Assembly: GCA_037969235.1 (NCBI GenBank)
Contig: JBBKXA010000125.1
Coordinates: 1-18,573 of the forward strand
Reading direction: 5' to 3'
DNA length: 18,573 nucleotides
Origin: TMED27 sp037969235
GTDB lineage: Bacteria; Pseudomonadota; Alphaproteobacteria; Micavibrionales; Micavibrionaceae
Shown: piece by piece, positions 14,883-18,573 of the stretch
Position numbering within the stretch: the first letter of the stretch is position 1
How the letters are laid out: each line of letters starts with the position of its first letter
Position numbers and translations under genes: made by a program
Notes under the pieces: model-generated
Told to the model about the DNA's origin: nothing
Seen by the model: only the letters and a program-made list of their open reading frames with translations
Databases searched by the model: none

Positions 14883-15890
14883 ATGACATATTCAAATGCA
14901 AGTTTTTTTGAACGCCATTGGCTCGCAGCATGCTGTACTACGGGCATACTATGCGCTGTCGCTTCGTCGTTAGGCACCACATGGTATCACAACGCGCAAG
15001 AGCCAAGCGTCGATATAATCACCGTAGCCACTTCAAACCATACAGAACAATCTGCCCAATCCAGCCCTGCAATAAACACCCTTAGCCCTTTCGCGATTGT
15101 TGCCCCGGCAAGAACCGCCTCCAAAGATGCTCCCGAAGCTGAAAACCAAGAATCAGAACCAGAAGCATCCCGAATATACGACTATGCATCTAGTGAAAAT
15201 GTTTCACCATCATTTGAAGAAACGAGAGAGGAAAGGAGTGCTAGATGGAAAGCTGAACGCGAAGCAAAGTGGATAGAACAATACGGCAATTTTGAAATAC
15301 CGCCATACTTTGAAATCAATGATGAAGAATATTACTGCACGCCTGAGACATACAAAAAGGAATTCACCTGTGATTCCACAGTGCATGCAGACAGCACGGT
15401 AAAATTTGAGCTCACTACACAGGGCAATAATGCATACGCGCTTCTCCAAAACACTAGAAAGACACACGCCGATGGAACAGAAGCAATTATTATTTACTCA
15501 ACATCGCGACAAAAAAATATGATAGAAGCGGGACAATATGATCCTGATAACCTGCAACAATATACCTACAGAAAAGACATAGTAAACCGTGAAACTGGCG
15601 TCAGAAATACGTTTATTTTCAACGCATCAGGCGAATTAAACTCATTGAGACGAAGAACACCAGAGGAATCCATTGATGTTGATCTCTCATCTCCTGGTGC
15701 TGAACAAATAAAGGAGATAAAAACCGTCCATAATAAAAACAAAATCATAACATATTGCAACGTCGATGGCTTAATTACCAATGTTGTAAAACCGAATGAA
15801 TTCGGATATGAGGACAATGAAAACATCCATCCCGAAAAAATCGGTCAACCATGCCCATCACTTCAGGATTTAGGCTTATCCCTACCATAA
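14883..15890 (+). CDS. Unknown single-pass anchored protein, 335 aa
   Basis: Unrecognised. The N-terminus has one hydrophobic segment (about 13-34) preceded by Arg/His. Together these fit a signal-anchor that places the rest in the periplasm, although a cleaved signal is possible. Cys17, Cys18 and Cys24 lie in this segment, but no clear lipobox follows. A Ser/Thr/Glu-rich low-complexity stretch (about 40-125) leads to a Lys/Glu/Arg helix (about 113-135). A beta-looking region to about 330 follows, with four further cysteines that could form disulphides. No Shine-Dalgarno sequence precedes the ATG; TACATA lies six bases upstream. The gene starts 40 bases after the tipF-like gene and is A+T-richer than its neighbours. 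Role unknown. Confidence 0.6.
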   Translation: MTYSNASFFERHWLAACCTTGILCAVASSLGTTWYHNAQEPSVDIITVATSNHTEQSAQSSPAINTLSPFAIVAPARTASKDAPEAENQESEPEASRIYDYASSENVSPSFEETREERSARWKAEREAKWIEQYGNFEIPPYFEINDEEYYCTPETYKKEFTCDSTVHADSTVKFELTTQGNNAYALLQNTRKTHADGTEAIIIYSTSRQKNMIEAGQYDPDNLQQYTYRKDIVNRETGVRNTFIFNASGELNSLRRRTPEESIDVDLSSPGAEQIKEIKTVHNKNKIITYCNVDGLITNVVKPNEFGYEDNENIHPEKIGQPCPSLQDLGLSLP

Positions 15891-15969
15891 AACCTCACCT
15901 CATCCGCCTTAAACAAAACACAACACATTTAAATATGTAGGCACGCACCTATCCCAATCACCCTTATCA

Positions 15970-16040
15970 CTGTGGTTTAAATTCCCAAACAACTTGAACA
16001 AACAAACATATCTGCGTTAATCTGTGTGCTCTGCGGTTTA
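15970..16040 (+). repeat. CTGYGGTTTA-type repeats upstream of the YejA-like gene
   Basis: The 167-base gap 15891-16057 has CTGTGGTTTAAAT at 15970-15982. A compound block, ATCTGCGTTAATCTGTGTGCTCTGCGGTTTA, follows at 16010-16040; it is built from three roughly ten-base CTG-led units. The first half of this block matches the element before pgsA (11932-11955). No clean sigma70 promoter was picked out in the gap. Regulatory or dispersed repeat; not resolved. Confidence 0.4.
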
Positions 16041-16057
16041 TTTAAAAAGGGATTGAT

Positions 16058-17926
16058 ATGAAATATTTTTGGCTATTGGCAGTTTTCGTTTTCGTCACAC
16101 ACCCAACACATGCGCAAGAGCCAACCATCGCCGAAGCCTCCGCCTCTGCATCATCCCCCGCTGCTCCCGCCCCCGTGCACGCCATCGCGCTCCACGGACA
16201 GCCAAAATACCCCGCCGATTTCACGCATGTCTCCTACGTCAACCCCAACGCCCCCAAAGGCGGTACGCTCAAACTCAACGCCATCGGCACATTTGATTCG
16301 CTAAACCCCTTCATCATCAAAGGCACCCCCGCCGCAGGCCTGAACTTCCTCCGCTCCGGCTTTGTCTATGAAAGCCTGATGCAAAACGCGTGGGATGAAC
16401 CATTCACGCTTTATGGCGTTCTCGCGCAAAGCATCGAAATGCCCGAAGACAAATCATGGGTCGCCTTCAATATCCGCCCCGAAGCCACATGGGCCGACGG
16501 CAAACCCGTCACCGCCGCCGATGTTAAATGGACATTCGAAACCCTCACCACCCAAGGCCAACCCTTCTACAGAGCCTATTACGGTGACGTCGCATCCGTC
16601 GAATCCCTCACCGACAAACGCGTCAAATTCACCTTCAAAGTTGCAGGCAACGCCGAACTCCCCCTTATCGTTGCTGAAATGGCCATCATGCCCAAACATT
16701 TCTGGGAAGCCGAAGGGCGCGAATTTAACAAAAGTACCCTGGAACCCCCCCTCGGTAGCGGCCCATACAAAATCGGTAAAGTCGATGCCGGACGCTCCAT
16801 CGAATATATCCGCCGCGATGACTGGTGGGGCAAAGACCTCGCTCTATTCAAAGGCTTCAATAACTTCGATCGCGTCCAATATGATTATTACCGCGATGAC
16901 AATGTCTCCCTCGAAGCATTCTTTGCGGGTGAATTTGATGTCCAGATCGAAAATACTGCAAAATTGTGGGAAACCGCATACAACGCCGCCCCGGTCATGG
17001 ATGGCCGCATTATCAAAGAAGAAATCGAAAATAAACGCCCCGCCGGCATGCAAGCCTTCATCTACAACACCCGCCGCCCATTATTCGCCGACAAAGCAGT
17101 GCGCAAAGCTCTCGCCTACGCCTTTGATTTTGAATGGTCAAACAAACAATTCGCCTACGGGGCATACACCCGCACCGACAGTTATTTCGAAAATTCCGAA
17201 CTCGCCAGCAGCGACTCCCCCCCTCAAGGCAAAGAGCTTGAAATACTGGAACGCTTCCGCGGCCAAATCCCCGACGAAGTATTCACCACCCCATATAAAG
17301 CCCCTTTGACCGATGGCTCTGGCAATGCGCGCGCCAATCTTCGCCAAGCCATAAAGATCCTCGATGATGCGGGCTGGACACTCGGCGAAGACGGAATCCG
17401 CACCAAAGACAGCAAACGCCTGCAATTCGAAATCCTCGACGCTAACCCGCAATTTGAACGATGGGTTCTCCCCTTCATCAAAAACCTCAAGCGCATCGGC
17501 GCCGAGGCCAATTTCCGCGTCGTCGACAGCGCCCAATATCAAAACCGCATGAATGATTTTGACTTTGATATGACCATCTCCAGCTTCGGCCAATCCGACT
17601 CCCCCGGCAATGAACAGCGCGATTTCTGGGGCAGCGAAAAAGCCGACCAAACTGGTTCACGCAATTATATCGGCGTAAAAAATCCCGCGCTCGACAAATT
17701 AATAGAAGAACTAGTACAAACCAAAAGCCGCGAAGAATTAACCACCATCGTCCGCGCTATGGACCGCATCCTCCTCAGCGAATATTACGTGATCCCCATG
17801 TGGCACTACAATAAATGGCGCATCGCCCACTGGAGCCATATCTCCCGCCCCGATCCCCTCTCCGACATCTCCCCCCTCATCAGCCAAACTTGGTGGTATG
17901 CCGACGCAAATAAAGCAGGTAATTAG
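16058..17926 (+). CDS. YejA-like ABC transporter substrate-binding protein (family 5)
   Basis: This is a periplasmic solute-binding protein of the peptide/oligopeptide family 5, closest in layout to YejA, which serves the YejABEF importer (linked elsewhere to peptide and microcin C uptake). The 622-residue length suits YejA. A signal peptide of 19 residues ends at THA before QE. The mature part begins with a short Ala/Pro-rich stretch. The family region contains NPNAPKGGTLKL (about 62-73), then SWVAFNIRPEATWADGKPVT, LGSGPYKI, and a Trp/Tyr-rich C-terminus. AAGGGA lies six bases before the ATG. No permease genes yejB, yejE or ATPase yejF follow; kdsB is next, so the transporter partner must be elsewhere, if present. 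Substrate is inferred from family only. Confidence 0.85.
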   Translation: MKYFWLLAVFVFVTHPTHAQEPTIAEASASASSPAAPAPVHAIALHGQPKYPADFTHVSYVNPNAPKGGTLKLNAIGTFDSLNPFIIKGTPAAGLNFLRSGFVYESLMQNAWDEPFTLYGVLAQSIEMPEDKSWVAFNIRPEATWADGKPVTAADVKWTFETLTTQGQPFYRAYYGDVASVESLTDKRVKFTFKVAGNAELPLIVAEMAIMPKHFWEAEGREFNKSTLEPPLGSGPYKIGKVDAGRSIEYIRRDDWWGKDLALFKGFNNFDRVQYDYYRDDNVSLEAFFAGEFDVQIENTAKLWETAYNAAPVMDGRIIKEEIENKRPAGMQAFIYNTRRPLFADKAVRKALAYAFDFEWSNKQFAYGAYTRTDSYFENSELASSDSPPQGKELEILERFRGQIPDEVFTTPYKAPLTDGSGNARANLRQAIKILDDAGWTLGEDGIRTKDSKRLQFEILDANPQFERWVLPFIKNLKRIGAEANFRVVDSAQYQNRMNDFDFDMTISSFGQSDSPGNEQRDFWGSEKADQTGSRNYIGVKNPALDKLIEELVQTKSREELTTIVRAMDRILLSEYYVIPMWHYNKWRIAHWSHISRPDPLSDISPLISQTWWYADANKAGN

Positions 17927-17951
17927 GTCATTGAGTAATTTAATAAAAAAT

Positions 17952-18017
17952 ATGATTGTCGCTTGTATATCCTTTTTGACAAGGCGCAAGCGACGACGAA
18001 TAGGAAACCTATTTTAG
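17952..18017 (+). CDS. Possible 21-codon leader ORF before kdsB
   Basis: An ATG at 17952 opens a 21-codon frame ending TAG at 18015. The peptide is apolar first (MIVACISFL) then strongly basic (TRRKRRR), encoded by AGG CGC AAG CGA CGA CGA. AGG and CGA are rare Arg codons in many bacteria. It runs through the 5' arm of the long kdsB hairpin and into its interior, so ribosomes on it could alter folding. No Shine-Dalgarno sequence precedes it. It may be chance; listed as a candidate only. Confidence 0.2.
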   Translation: MIVACISFLTRRKRRRIGNLF

Positions 18018-18051
18018 GAGTGCAGCAACGCTGTCAAAAAGGATATACAAG
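17962..18051 (+). promoter_or_regulatory. Long inverted repeat sequestering the kdsB ribosome site
   Basis: A 20-base arm (17962-17981) is the exact reverse complement of 18032-18051. The 3' arm includes the kdsB Shine-Dalgarno sequence (AAGGA, 18039-18043) and the first base of its GTG start. GCG/CGC pairing continues the stem after a two-base bulge. Within the 50-base interior, AATAGG and CCTATT (17999-18004, 18008-18013) make a small hairpin. GTCGCTTG (17958-17965) also pairs perfectly with CAAGCGAC (17987-17994), and this competes with the long stem for four bases. Mutually exclusive folds over a start site are what an RNA switch or attenuator shows; a mobile palindromic repeat is the alternative. 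Confidence 0.6.
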
Positions 18052-18573
18052 TGAAAATCGCGATTGCCATCCCTGCGCGCTATGCCTCCACCCGTTTTCC
18101 GGGTAAGCCACTCGCGCTCATCGCGGGGCAAACCATGCTCAGCCGTGTCGTCAACCTTGCACGCGAAGCCGCCGCCGATCACAACAACATCGATATATTC
18201 GTCACCACCGAAGATCAACGCATCGCCAACCACGCCCAAACGCTGAGCGTAGAATGCGTCCTGACTGATGATAACTGCGCCACAGGCTCTGATCGCGTCC
18301 TCGCCGCCCTTAAAACACGCAAATCAGACGCTGATTTCGTCCTCAACCTCCAAGGCGACGCCCCCTTCACACCGCCCAAAGCCATCCACGCGCTCATCAA
18401 AGCTTTCGAGCACAACCCCGAAGTTGTCACCCCCCTCCATACACTAAGCTGGAGCGATCTAGACCATTTACGCGAAGCCAAAAAAACCACCCCCTTCAGC
18501 GGCACAACCGCCATCATCGATGCCAACAACAAAGCATTGTGGTTTTCTAAAAGCATCATCCCCGCCATCCGCA
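18051..18573 (+). CDS. kdsB: 3-deoxy-manno-octulosonate cytidylyltransferase (partial)
   Basis: KdsB activates Kdo with CTP to CMP-Kdo, needed for the lipopolysaccharide inner core, in the cytoplasm. The frame opens with GTG at 18051, eight bases after AAGGA, and continues off the right edge after about 174 codons. The N-terminus MKIAIAIPARYASTRFPGKP (1-20) is the nucleotide-binding loop of this family, and VLTDDNCATGSDRV (70-83) the next conserved block. QGDAP (101-105) stands where most KdsB proteins have QGDEP, an Ala for Glu substitution worth noting. The 3' end is outside the window, so total length cannot be checked. The start lies at the foot of a 20-bp inverted repeat. Confidence 0.9.
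   Translation, partial: MKIAIAIPARYASTRFPGKPLALIAGQTMLSRVVNLAREAAADHNNIDIFVTTEDQRIANHAQTLSVECVLTDDNCATGSDRVLAALKTRKSDADFVLNLQGDAPFTPPKAIHALIKAFEHNPEVVTPLHTLSWSDLDHLREAKKTTPFSGTTAIIDANNKALWFSKSIIPAIR

Noticed and set aside
17138..17650. 170-codon open frame on the - strand
   Set aside because: It is antisense to the conserved YejA-like gene; its Ala/Gly/Val-rich composition mirrors C-rich codons on the other strand.
1..18573. tRNA, rRNA or CRISPR array
   Set aside because: No cloverleaf with a CCA-type acceptor, no rRNA-like stretch and no regularly spaced direct repeats were seen on either strand.

Overview
The window looks like chromosomal DNA of a flagellated alphaproteobacterium. The main evidence is a CtrA-type response regulator with TTAA-rich DNA upstream, a TipF-like protein (degenerate EAL domain behind two membrane helices), and flagellar genes flhF, flhG, fliI and fliJ. 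Housekeeping genes pgsA, pyrD and kdsB are also present. KdsB implies Kdo-containing lipopolysaccharide, so the cell is Gram-negative. The order within Alphaproteobacteria cannot be fixed from the sequence alone. Recognisable genes are C-rich on the coding strand. Several unrecognised genes (251-844, 4960-5643, 7625-9782, 10619-11611, 14883-15890) are visibly richer in A+T.

Layout. 1-111 is the 3' end of a probable IS630-type transposase. 251-844 (-) is an unknown membrane protein. 1017-4963 (+) is a flagellar block: flhF, flhG and a FliK-like protein. An unknown gene (4960-5643, -) meets it stop to stop and lies downstream of fliJ and fliI, which are transcribed leftwards (7517 to 5759). 7625-9782 (+) carries two paralogous unknown genes, followed by ctrA (9902-10609). 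An intrinsic terminator after ctrA lies inside the 5' end of a membrane-anchored endonuclease/exonuclease/phosphatase-family gene (10619-11611). A small unknown gene (11626-11847, -) follows. Then come pgsA, pyrD and a tipF-like gene, closely packed on the + strand. After them are an anchored unknown protein, a YejA-like solute-binding protein, and kdsB running off the right edge.

How the genes fit together. FlhF and FlhG normally set flagellum position and number. FliI and FliJ power and feed type III export, FliK measures the hook, TipF recruits early flagellar parts, and CtrA drives the cell-cycle programme that in many alphaproteobacteria includes flagellar genes. The window is therefore largely a motility and cell-polarity neighbourhood.

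Most unusual content. (1) The tandem genes just upstream of ctrA look like pseudo-response regulators. Each has a receiver-shaped N-terminus without the phosphoacceptor Asp or the conserved Lys. This is followed by one (7625-8485) or two (8538-9782) OmpR-like winged-helix domains. (2) A perfect 20-bp inverted repeat spans the kdsB Shine-Dalgarno sequence and start, with a competing smaller stem and a possible 21-codon leader ORF rich in Arg/Lys codons in its 5' half. (3) A 22-bp near-palindrome built from TTAA units lies upstream of ctrA.
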